Of a DNA stretch of 48,572 bases, positions 37,303 through 47,314 are shown piece by piece. A program made the position numbers and the translations under genes. Numbering within the stretch: position 1 is the stretch's first letter; each line of letters starts with the position of its first letter. The notes beneath the pieces were generated by a model. That model was not told where the DNA came from. It saw only the letters and a program-made list of their open reading frames with translations, and made no database searches. This stretch comes from Rhodospirillales bacterium (GTDB lineage Bacteria > Pseudomonadota > Alphaproteobacteria > Rhodospirillales > Defluviicoccaceae): assembly GCA_016793925.1 (NCBI GenBank), contig JAEULH010000104.1:1-48572 (forward strand), given 5' to 3'.

Positions 37303-39324
37303 ATGATCGACGCAGGCGCGAGCGAAAACGCATTCAAGGCCGCCTTCCCGCAAGCGTGGTCGCGGTTTGTCGCCGGCGGTCCGCCGCTGGCCAGGATCGT
37401 CTGGGATGCGGGGCAGGCGATCAACCTCGACCTGGGCGAGGGCACGCTCTATCCGTTTCCGGCGTCCGAGTGGACGCGCCAGCGCCTCGCCGAATTTCGC
37501 GCGGCGCCGGAGCGGATCGGCTTTTCGGACCCAAGCCACTGCAACCTGTCTGCGGTGTCGATGCCGCTGCTGGACCGGCTGACCGCTTACATCCGCGAGC
37601 GCGGCTTGACGGCGTCGCTGCAGGGGCTGCCCGTCGCCGACGTCGGCTATCTCTTCGTCTTCGGCGTCGGCCTCGGTCAACACGTCGCGGAACTGGTCGC
37701 CGAAACGCCGGCCCGGCACATTGTCCTGATCGAACCCGTCGCCGAGTTCGTCCGCCACGCCTGCGCCGTGATCGACTGGGCGGACGTGCTGGCGGTCGCG
37801 GCCGCTCGCGGCGTCACCCTCCACCTTTGCCTGGAGAGCGACCCGGAGGCGATCTGCGCCTTCTGCGAGGCGCTCGTCTCGCGCGAGGGCAACACCTTCC
37901 TGGAAGGCTCCTGTTTCCACCCGCACTACTATTCGTGGGCGCTGAAGCATGCGTACGCGCTCATGCGCGAGCGGCTCAAGGTTCACGCGCTCTCCACCGG
38001 GTTCTTCGAGGACGAGGTCGAGATGGCGCGCAACTGCCACGCCAACCTCGCCCGCTGGCCGTTCCACCTCGTCGAAAGCCGGCTGTTCAGAGCGCAGACG
38101 CTGCCCGTGTTCATCGTCGGCGCCGGGCCGTCGCTCGACGTCGACCTGCCGGTCATCCGCAGGTGGCGCGAGCGGGCGTTGCTCGTCTCGTGCGGCACGA
38201 CATTGGGGATCCTGCTCAAGCACGGCCTGCGCCCCGACATCCACGTCGAACTGGAACGCGGCGCTCTGGTCTTCGATCTCCTTGCGGCGGTCGAACGCGA
38301 GCACGGGTTCGCCGGCATCACGCTGCTCGCCTCGACCACCGTGGACCCGCGCATCGGCGGGCTGTTCGAGAAGCGCTGGCTCTTTTTCCGCTCCGGGCTG
38401 AGCCCGGCGGTGCTCCTGCGCGGCAGCGCCGAGCCGCTGCACGGGGCCGATCCGCTCTGCTGCAACGCCGCCTTCGCCGCGATCGCAAACCTGGGGTTTC
38501 GCGAGATCTACTTTTTCGGCCTGGACCTCGCGCAGAAGGAAACCGGCCGCCACCACGCCAGGGACTCGCTGTACTACAAGGACGAGCACGCAGACCTCGA
38601 CGAGATGTACCGCAAGCGCTTCAACCGGCCGGTGCCCGGCAATTTCGGCGGGATCGTCGAGACGTTCTGGGCCTTCGACTCCGGCCGACAGATGCTGGCG
38701 CGCGTCCAGCGCATCTTCTCGACGCAGCTCTTCAACTGCAGCGACGGCGCCCGGATCGACGGGGCCCGGCCGAAGGCGGCCGCTTCGGTGCGGCTCGCCG
38801 CTCCGTCGCTGCCGCGTCTGGCGGTCCTGCGCAATGTCGAGGCTCAGCTTCGCAGCCTCGCCGCCGGCGAGATGCTGGATGTCGCGGCCTTCGGCGGACA
38901 CGCCGCCGGCTGCGCGACCTTCATCCCGGCCTTCGCCGAGCTGATCCGCCACGCCGCCGCCGACGCCGTCGGCTTCGTCGAGCTCGAAGGCCGGCTGCAT
39001 GCCTTCGTCGCCAGGCGACGCCCGGAGTTCGCCGGGTTCTTCAGCCTCGGTCTCTCGTCTCTGCTGAGCATGCTGCGGCTGGGTGCGTTCTTCGCAAGCC
39101 GCATTCCCGACGCCACCGAGCGGCAGACGTTCTTTGTGTATTTCCTCGAGCTGTATCTGGAACGGGCGACGCATCTCGCAAAGGAGGCCGAGGCGCTGTT
39201 GCGTTCGTTCGATGCCGGGCAGCCGGCGGATCGGCCGGATGCCCCGCTTGCCTCCCTGCCGCCCCCGTCGGCGGCGCTGCCTGAGGCGAGGGAGGTGGAA
39301 CGGGCGGCGGCCGCTAGGATTTGA
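37303..39324 (+). CDS. Maf-type motility-associated glycosyltransferase (DUF115)
   Basis: A 673-residue protein of the Maf/DUF115 family, flagellin nonulosonic-acid transferases. The central domain (about 200-440) has FIVGAGPSLDVDLP (270-283), SCGTTLGILLKHGLRPDIH (296-314), LLASTTVDP, CCNAAFAAIANLGFREIYFF and a GLDLAQKETGRHHA block, matching the SAM-like Rossmann core of the family. ATG 37303 follows GGGGAAGGACGGG. It lies between the FlmG-like gene and pseB, so two independent candidate flagellin transferases stand side by side. The last 60 residues are low-complexity. Confidence 0.85.
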   Translation: MIDAGASENAFKAAFPQAWSRFVAGGPPLARIVWDAGQAINLDLGEGTLYPFPASEWTRQRLAEFRAAPERIGFSDPSHCNLSAVSMPLLDRLTAYIRERGLTASLQGLPVADVGYLFVFGVGLGQHVAELVAETPARHIVLIEPVAEFVRHACAVIDWADVLAVAAARGVTLHLCLESDPEAICAFCEALVSREGNTFLEGSCFHPHYYSWALKHAYALMRERLKVHALSTGFFEDEVEMARNCHANLARWPFHLVESRLFRAQTLPVFIVGAGPSLDVDLPVIRRWRERALLVSCGTTLGILLKHGLRPDIHVELERGALVFDLLAAVEREHGFAGITLLASTTVDPRIGGLFEKRWLFFRSGLSPAVLLRGSAEPLHGADPLCCNAAFAAIANLGFREIYFFGLDLAQKETGRHHARDSLYYKDEHADLDEMYRKRFNRPVPGNFGGIVETFWAFDSGRQMLARVQRIFSTQLFNCSDGARIDGARPKAAASVRLAAPSLPRLAVLRNVEAQLRSLAAGEMLDVAAFGGHAAGCATFIPAFAELIRHAAADAVGFVELEGRLHAFVARRRPEFAGFFSLGLSSLLSMLRLGAFFASRIPDATERQTFFVYFLELYLERATHLAKEAEALLRSFDAGQPADRPDAPLASLPPPSAALPEAREVERAAAARI

Positions 39325-40398
<1,074 letters not shown>

Positions 40399-40557
40399 AT
40401 CATCCGCCCGACCCTGCAGTTCTGGCGCGACGACGAAGGCGATGCGGGCCTGTCCGAGGGAAAGCCCGTGGACGAGGATTTCGTCTTCTCCAGCGATCGC
40501 AACAGCGCCTGGATCGACGCCGCCGCGCTCGAACGGATGCTCGAGGAAGGGGCATGA
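40399..40557 (+). pseudogene. C-terminal remnant of pseB beyond the in-frame TAA
   Basis: Same frame as pseB. It reads IIRPTLQFW, then GKPVDEDFVFSSDRNSAW and ERMLEEGA before TGA, the expected PseB tail (family pattern: xIxPxxxFW, then PVxxxFxYSSDxNxxWL). It overlaps the pseC start by ATGA. No start codon with a ribosome binding site is present, so it is not an independent gene. Confidence 0.8.
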
Positions 40558-41822
40558 CCGCGACCGCGCCGGTCCGTCTGCAGGATGTCGCGCCGCCGCT
40601 CGACATCCTCCCGTACGGGCGCCCGTTCATCGACGACGACGATATTGCGGCGGTGTGCGCCGTGCTCCGCTCGCAGTGGCTGACGACGGGTCCGGCGGTC
40701 GAGGCCTTCGAAGCCGCGCTCGCCGCCGAAGTCGGCGCCGCCGATGCCGTCGCCTGCGCCAGCGGCACGGCGGCGCTTCATCTCGCCTGCCTGGCTCTCG
40801 GCCTCGGCCCCGGCGACGGCCTGATCGTGCCCGCGATCACGTTCGCCGCGACCGCCAATTGCGCCCGCTTCGTCGGCGCCGAGGCGATCTTCGCCGACGT
40901 CGATCCGGAGACCGGCCTCATGGAAGCCGAACACGTCGCCGCCGCGGCCGGCCGGGCGATCCGCGCCGGGATCCGGCCGCGAGCGGTGGCGCCGGTCCAT
41001 TTCGCCGGTCAACTCGTCGATCTTCAGGGTTTGCGTGCGCAGGCGGCGGATCTTGACCTTGCGGTGGTCGAGGACGCCTGCCACGCGCTGGGCGCCGCCG
41101 TCGACAGCGAGGACGGCGCGGTTCGCGGTCGCGTCGGCGCCTGCGACGACAGCGTCATGACCGTGTTCTCCTTCCATCCGGTCAAGTCCGTCACCATGGG
41201 CGAGGGCGGCGCGGTGACGACAAACGATCCGGCGCTGGCCAGGCGTCTGCGCGACTTCCGCGGCCACGGCATCACCCGCAACCCGGCCGCCTTCGCCGAC
41301 ACTGCCGCATCGCGGGGCGCCGATGGCCGGGCGAACCCGTGGTACTACGAGATGGCGGACATCGGCTTCAACTACCGCGCCAGCGATATCGCCTGTGCCC
41401 TGGGGCGCAGCCAGCTCGACAAGCTCGCCCACTTCGTCGCCTCCCGCCGCGCGATCGCGCGTCGCTACGAGAGCGCTCTGGCGCCGCTGGCGCCCCTGTT
41501 CAGGCCGCTGGCGCGCTGTTCCGGCCGCGCCCACGCCTGGCACCTCTACGTCGTTCGCATCGACTTCGCGGCGATCGGCTGCGACCGCGCGACGCTGATG
41601 CGCAGCCTCGCCGCGGTGGGCATCGGCTCCCAGGTCCACTACATCCCGCTGCATCGCCAGCCCTACTATCGCCGCCGTTACGGGGAGGTCTTCCTGCCCG
41701 GGGCGGAACAGTACTACAGCCGCTGCCTCAGCCTGCCGCTGTTCGTCGGCCTCGGCGACGGCGACATCCAGCGGATCGTCCGCGTGCTCGCCGATACCCT
41801 GGCAACGGGGTGCAGGCCATGA
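40554..41822 (+). CDS. pseC: UDP-4-amino-4,6-dideoxy-N-acetyl-beta-L-altrosamine transaminase PseC
   Basis: The second pseudaminic-acid step: a PLP-dependent, DegT/DnrJ-type aminotransferase of 422 residues. The opening YGRPFIDDDDI and QWLTTGPAVEAFE, CASGTAALHLA, VVEDACHALGA and FSFHPVKSVTMGEGG (PLP lysine K211) are typical. The ATG at 40554 overlaps the pseB-frame TGA by four bases, and the stop overlaps the next start. Length and motifs are complete. Confidence 0.92.
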   Translation: MTATAPVRLQDVAPPLDILPYGRPFIDDDDIAAVCAVLRSQWLTTGPAVEAFEAALAAEVGAADAVACASGTAALHLACLALGLGPGDGLIVPAITFAATANCARFVGAEAIFADVDPETGLMEAEHVAAAAGRAIRAGIRPRAVAPVHFAGQLVDLQGLRAQAADLDLAVVEDACHALGAAVDSEDGAVRGRVGACDDSVMTVFSFHPVKSVTMGEGGAVTTNDPALARRLRDFRGHGITRNPAAFADTAASRGADGRANPWYYEMADIGFNYRASDIACALGRSQLDKLAHFVASRRAIARRYESALAPLAPLFRPLARCSGRAHAWHLYVVRIDFAAIGCDRATLMRSLAAVGIGSQVHYIPLHRQPYYRRRYGEVFLPGAEQYYSRCLSLPLFVGLGDGDIQRIVRVLADTLATGCRP

Positions 41823-42571
41823 CCGCCGGCGTCATCGTTCAGGCCCGGATCGCCTCGACCCGGTTGCCAGGCAAGGTTCTGATGCCCCTGGCCGGGCGCT
41901 CGGTTCTCGCCTGGGTGCTGGAGCGCTGCCGCGCCATCCCCGGCATCGACGGGGTCTGCTGCGCCGTTCCCGAGGGGGTCGGCGACGACGACGTCGCCTT
42001 CGAGGCCCGCCGCTGCGGCGTCCCCGTTTTTCGCGGCGCCCACCACGACGTGCTCTACCGCCACTACCGGGCGGCAAGCGCCTTCGGCTTCGACGCCGTC
42101 ATGCGCGTCACCTCGGATTGTCCCCTGATCGACCCGTGGCTGTGCGGACAAGTCCTCGCCATCTTTGCGCAGGCGAACGTCGACTACGCGAGCAACAACC
42201 TCCCGCCGAGCTGGCCCCACGGCCTCGACTGCGAAGCCGTGTCGTTCGACTGGCTCGCGCGCGCGGTTCGGGAAGCCGAGGCACCCGAGGACCGGGAGCA
42301 CGTCACGCCGTACATCCGCAGGCACCCGCGGGCGCGAAGGCGCAACCTCACCAGGCCTGGAGCGTCGGCCTACCACCACCGCTGGACCTTGGACACCCGC
42401 CGCGACCTCCGGTTCCTGCAGGAGATGGCGGAACGTCTGCCCGAGGGGCCGGCGGGCTGGGACCATCGCGTGCCGCTTGCGATCGTCGACGCCGAGCCGG
42501 CGCTGGCTGCAATCAACATCGGGCCGGCGCCCATGGGCGTCGCGCCTGCGAGTACGGAGGTGACGAAGTGA
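41819..42571 (+). CDS. pseF: CMP-nonulosonate synthetase, SpsF/PseF-like
   Basis: A 250-residue cytidylyltransferase-family protein. The N-terminus VIVQARIASTRLPGKVLMPL is the nucleotide-binding signature, with MRVTSDCPLIDP at about 95-106. It probably activates the finished sugar with CTP to CMP-Pse. It is of the SpsF (spore-coat-type) branch rather than a classic PseF, but this branch fills that slot in many pse operons. The start overlaps pseC by four bases, and its stop overlaps pseG by four. Confidence 0.82.
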   Translation: MTAGVIVQARIASTRLPGKVLMPLAGRSVLAWVLERCRAIPGIDGVCCAVPEGVGDDDVAFEARRCGVPVFRGAHHDVLYRHYRAASAFGFDAVMRVTSDCPLIDPWLCGQVLAIFAQANVDYASNNLPPSWPHGLDCEAVSFDWLARAVREAEAPEDREHVTPYIRRHPRARRRNLTRPGASAYHHRWTLDTRRDLRFLQEMAERLPEGPAGWDHRVPLAIVDAEPALAAINIGPAPMGVAPASTEVTK

Positions 42572-43725
42572 GGGTTTCCATGCGCGGTCCGACCGTCCTC
42601 TCGTCGCCTTGGCGCACCTCGGCGGCCTGGCGCGCACCGCATGCGGTCTTTCGCTGTGACGCGTCGGTCGGCCTGGGCGGCGGTCACCTGCAGCGCTGCC
42701 TGACGCTTGCTCGCGCCCTGTCCGCGCGCGGCTGGAGAACGAGCATGGCGATGCGCGAGGCGAGCTTCGTCACCGCCCCCGGCGCTGAAATCGCCGGCAT
42801 CGGCAGGATCGCGCTGCGCGGCCCGGACGAGGACGAGGCCGTGGAAATCGCCGAGGCGCTCGGCGGCGACGGCGCCGACCTGGTCGTCGTCGACCACTAC
42901 CAGCGCGACCGCCGCTTCGAATCCGCCTGCCGGCATTTCGCAGGCCGGATCGCCGTCATCGACGACCTGGCCGATCGCCGCCGCGACACCGACCTTTTGG
43001 TGGATCAGACCTTCGGCCGAGAGGCGGCCGATTACGCCCGCCTTGTCCCGGCCGGCTGCCGGCTGCTCTGCGGCAGCGGTTTCGCGCTGCTCCGCCAGGC
43101 CTTCCTCGAATGCCGACCGCTGGCGCTGGCGCGGCGACGGGTGACGGGGCCCGCCCGGCGCATCCTCGTCGCCATGGGCGCGACCGACGCCGCCAATGCG
43201 ACCGCCGCGGCCCTGGATGCGCTTGGCCTTGTCGCCAGGCGGCTGCCGAACGCGTTTTCCGTCGATGTCGTGCTGGGCGCATCGGCGCCGTACCTCGCCG
43301 AAATCCGCGCTCGGCAAGAAACGGCGCCTTTCGCCGTCCGTCTGCATGTCGACGTCGACGGCGAAGCGATGGCGGCGCTGATGACCGCGGCCGATCTCGG
43401 CGTCGGCGCCGGCGGAACCATGTCCTGGGAACGCTGCTGCCTCGGCCTGCCTGCGGTCGTCGTGGTGACGGCGGCAAACCAGGAGACGATCGCGGCCAAC
43501 GTCGAGGCCGCCGGCGCCTGCCGGCTTGTCGACGCGCCCCGCTCGGCCCGCACCGTCGCGCTTGCCGACGCCGTGGCGGCGTTGTGCACCGACGACGACG
43601 CTCGCCGGGAGATGAGCGATGCGGCGGCGACTGTGTGCGACGGGCTCGGCACCCATCGGGTCGCCGGCGCCATCACCGAGATGATGGCCATGTGCCTGCA
43701 CGCGCACGGGATGAGCTTTGCATGA
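42568..43725 (+). CDS. pseG: UDP-2,4-diacetamido-altropyranose hydrolase PseG
   Basis: A 385-residue GT-B-fold hydrolase that removes UDP from the diaminated, modified intermediate. Visible are FRCDASVGLGGGHLQRC with the catalytic-type histidine, VVDHYQRDRRFE, VIDDLADRRRDTDLLVDQT and AADLGVGAGGTMSWERCCLG. The start is GTG 42568 after GGAGGTGACGAA. About 30 residues precede the family's usual start. Junctions on both sides are four-base overlaps. Confidence 0.9.
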   Translation: MRVSMRGPTVLSSPWRTSAAWRAPHAVFRCDASVGLGGGHLQRCLTLARALSARGWRTSMAMREASFVTAPGAEIAGIGRIALRGPDEDEAVEIAEALGGDGADLVVVDHYQRDRRFESACRHFAGRIAVIDDLADRRRDTDLLVDQTFGREAADYARLVPAGCRLLCGSGFALLRQAFLECRPLALARRRVTGPARRILVAMGATDAANATAAALDALGLVARRLPNAFSVDVVLGASAPYLAEIRARQETAPFAVRLHVDVDGEAMAALMTAADLGVGAGGTMSWERCCLGLPAVVVVTAANQETIAANVEAAGACRLVDAPRSARTVALADAVAALCTDDDARREMSDAAATVCDGLGTHRVAGAITEMMAMCLHAHGMSFA

Positions 43726-44333
43726 GGGTGCTTCTGCTCTCGCCTTACGCCGAGCGACTGGAGGCCGCTTTCGCATTCGCCGGGGATCGTGTGCGCGCGT
43801 GCGAAGAGCCCATCGGCCTTGACGCGCTCGCCGCCGACGAGATCGATTTCATCGTCAGCTACGGCTATCGCCACATCATCGGCGCCGACGTCGTCGAAGC
43901 CTGGGCGGATCGCACCGTCAACCTGCACATCTCGCTTCTGCCCTGGAACCGGGGCAGCGACCCCAACTTCTGGAGCTTTTTCGAGGACACGCCGAAGGGC
44001 GTGAGCATTCACCGCGTCGATCGCGGCCTCGACACGGGTCCGCTGCTCGCCCAGAGCCTGATCCTGTTCGGCCGGGGCGAGACGCTGGCCAGCGCCCACG
44101 CGCAGCTCCGCGAGGCCGTCGAAGCGCTGTTCGCGCAAAGCTGGCCCGAGATCCGCCGCGGCGGGCAGCCGGCGCGGGCTCAGCGCGGTCGGGGATCCTG
44201 TCACCGGCGCCGCGACGCCGAGCCGTTCCTGGCGCAATTGCCGCTGGGCTGGGAGACCCCCGTGGAGGTCGTCGAGCGGATGGGCAGACGCTACCGCGCG
44301 CGCGGGAAAGCGATGATGGAGGCGATCACGTGA
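43722..44333 (+). CDS. Sugar N-formyltransferase in the PseH position
   Basis: A 203-residue formyltransferase of the folate-dependent fold. The catalytic Asn-His-Asp set is visible: N67 and H69 in VNLHISLLP, and D104 in RGLDTG, with the NRGSDPNFW loop between. No PseH-type N-acetyltransferase is encoded in the operon. The gene sits between pseG and pseI, where the 4-amino group of the altrosamine must be acylated before hydrolysis. It probably adds a formyl group from N10-formyl-tetrahydrofolate to that amine. PseJ-type formyltransferases with this role have been described in other bacteria; sequence similarity was not tested. Confidence 0.82.
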   Translation: MRVLLLSPYAERLEAAFAFAGDRVRACEEPIGLDALAADEIDFIVSYGYRHIIGADVVEAWADRTVNLHISLLPWNRGSDPNFWSFFEDTPKGVSIHRVDRGLDTGPLLAQSLILFGRGETLASAHAQLREAVEALFAQSWPEIRRGGQPARAQRGRGSCHRRRDAEPFLAQLPLGWETPVEVVERMGRRYRARGKAMMEAIT

Positions 44334-45448
44334 CGAACCAGGCGCGACCGCATGGCGGGTTTCACGGCGGGATCGAGATCGACGGCCGCCGCATCGGTCC
44401 CGGCCACCCACCGTTCATGGTCGCCGAATTGTCCGGCAACCACAACGGCGACCTCGGTCGCGCCCTGGCCCTGATCGACGCCGCCCACGCCGCCGGCGCC
44501 GATGCGGTGAAGCTGCAGACCTACACCGCCGACACCCTGACCCTCGACCACGACGGCCCGCAGTTCTGCATCGCGAGCGGCCCGTGGGCCGGGCGCCGCC
44601 TGTACGACCTCTACGACTGGGCGCACACGCCCTGGGACTGGCACGAAGCGCTCTTCGCCCGCGCCCATGCCCTCGGCCTGAGTATCTTCAGCGCGCCGTT
44701 CGATCCGACGGCGGTCGCCTTCCTCGAGCGCTTCCGGCCGCCGGCCTACAAGATCGCGTCCTTCGAACTGGTTGACCTGCCGCTGATCGAGTGCGCTGCC
44801 GCGACCGGCCGGCCGCTGATCCTGTCGACGGGGCTTGCCAGTCCGGACGAGGTCGACGAGGCCGTCGCAGCCGCGCGACGGGGCAGGGCTGGCGGGGGCT
44901 TCGACGCCGACGACAACGATTGGCTGCTGCTGCTGCACTGTGTCAGCGGATATCCGAGCGCGCCCGGAGAAGCCCGGCTTGGCGCGATGACCGTTCTGCG
45001 GCGGCGGACCGGCCTCGCCGTCGGCCTGTCCGACCACAGCCTCGGCACCGCCGTCGCCGTTGCAGGAACCGCGCTCGGCGCGGCCATGATCGAGAAGCAC
45101 CTGATCCTGCGTCGCGCCTACGGCGGTCCCGACGCCGGGTTTTCGATGGAGTCGCACGAGTTCGCCGCGCTCTGCCGCGACTGCCGCCTCGCCTGGGAAG
45201 CCACCGCCGCAAGGCCGCCCGCCAACGACCGGGCCGCGGCGAGCGAGCGACCCAGCGCCGTTTTCCGCCGCTCGCTGTTCGTCGTCGACGACGTCGCCGC
45301 CGGCGCCCCTCTGACGCCGGCGAACGTCCGCTCCATCCGCCCCGCCGGCGGGCTGGCGCCGAAGTTCCTCCCCGAGGTCATCGGCCGGCGGGCGGCGCGC
45401 GCCCTGAGCCGCGGCTCGCCCCTGGCCTGGGACATGATCGCGCCCTGA
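44330..45448 (+). CDS. pseI: Pseudaminic acid synthase PseI
   Basis: A 372-residue NeuB-type enzyme that condenses the 6-deoxy-hexose with phosphoenolpyruvate to make the nonulosonic acid. The core has PFMVAELSGNHNGD, ADAVKLQTYTADTLT, YKIASFELVDLPLI and VGLSDHSLGTA, and the C-terminal SAF domain (about 310-370) ends in RGSPLAWDMI. The start is GTG 44330, overlapping the formyltransferase stop by four bases. It is the last gene of the operon; no strong terminator was seen before the convergent malate synthase. Confidence 0.94.
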   Translation: MTNQARPHGGFHGGIEIDGRRIGPGHPPFMVAELSGNHNGDLGRALALIDAAHAAGADAVKLQTYTADTLTLDHDGPQFCIASGPWAGRRLYDLYDWAHTPWDWHEALFARAHALGLSIFSAPFDPTAVAFLERFRPPAYKIASFELVDLPLIECAAATGRPLILSTGLASPDEVDEAVAAARRGRAGGGFDADDNDWLLLLHCVSGYPSAPGEARLGAMTVLRRRTGLAVGLSDHSLGTAVAVAGTALGAAMIEKHLILRRAYGGPDAGFSMESHEFAALCRDCRLAWEATAARPPANDRAAASERPSAVFRRSLFVVDDVAAGAPLTPANVRSIRPAGGLAPKFLPEVIGRRAARALSRGSPLAWDMIAP

Positions 45449-45482
45449 CGCTCCGCGTCGGGGCCGCGCGCGTTCGCGGACC

Positions 45483-47114
<1,632 letters not shown>

Positions 47115-47224
47115 GGCCCGGTCTCCCTCCTTTGTTTCGCGCTTGCCGCGCGCGCAGGTGTCCCGCAGAGCTGGGCGGCGCGGCCGGCCAATTCAACTCG
47201 CAAGCCGGCGGCGGCGGGCAAATC

Positions 47225-47252
47225 CCCCCTCCCGTGCCCGCGGGGGAGGGGG
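47225..47252. repeat. GC-rich palindrome between malate synthase and the TPR gene
   Basis: A perfect 9-bp inverted repeat (CCCCCTCCC / GGGAGGGGG) with a ten-base spacer, followed by a CGGGAGGGTGAGGGG tail. Such elements recur between genes in many GC-rich proteobacteria; copy number in this genome cannot be judged here. It could act as a hairpin terminator for the upstream TPR gene. Confidence 0.45.
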
Positions 47253-47314
47253 ACCGCGTCAGCGGGAGGGTGAGGGGAGCGTTCGCGGGGGGCGGGGGGC
47301 TGCGGGTGCGGCCA

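Noticed and set aside
35199-37445. A 748-residue minus-strand frame opposite the FlmG-like gene
   Set aside because: Same antisense artefact; composition is Gly/Arg/Ala-rich without domains.
36952-39174. A 740-residue open frame on the minus strand opposite the maf gene
   Set aside because: It has no recognisable motif, is a mirror of strong codon bias in GC-rich DNA, and the plus strand carries a clear protein family.
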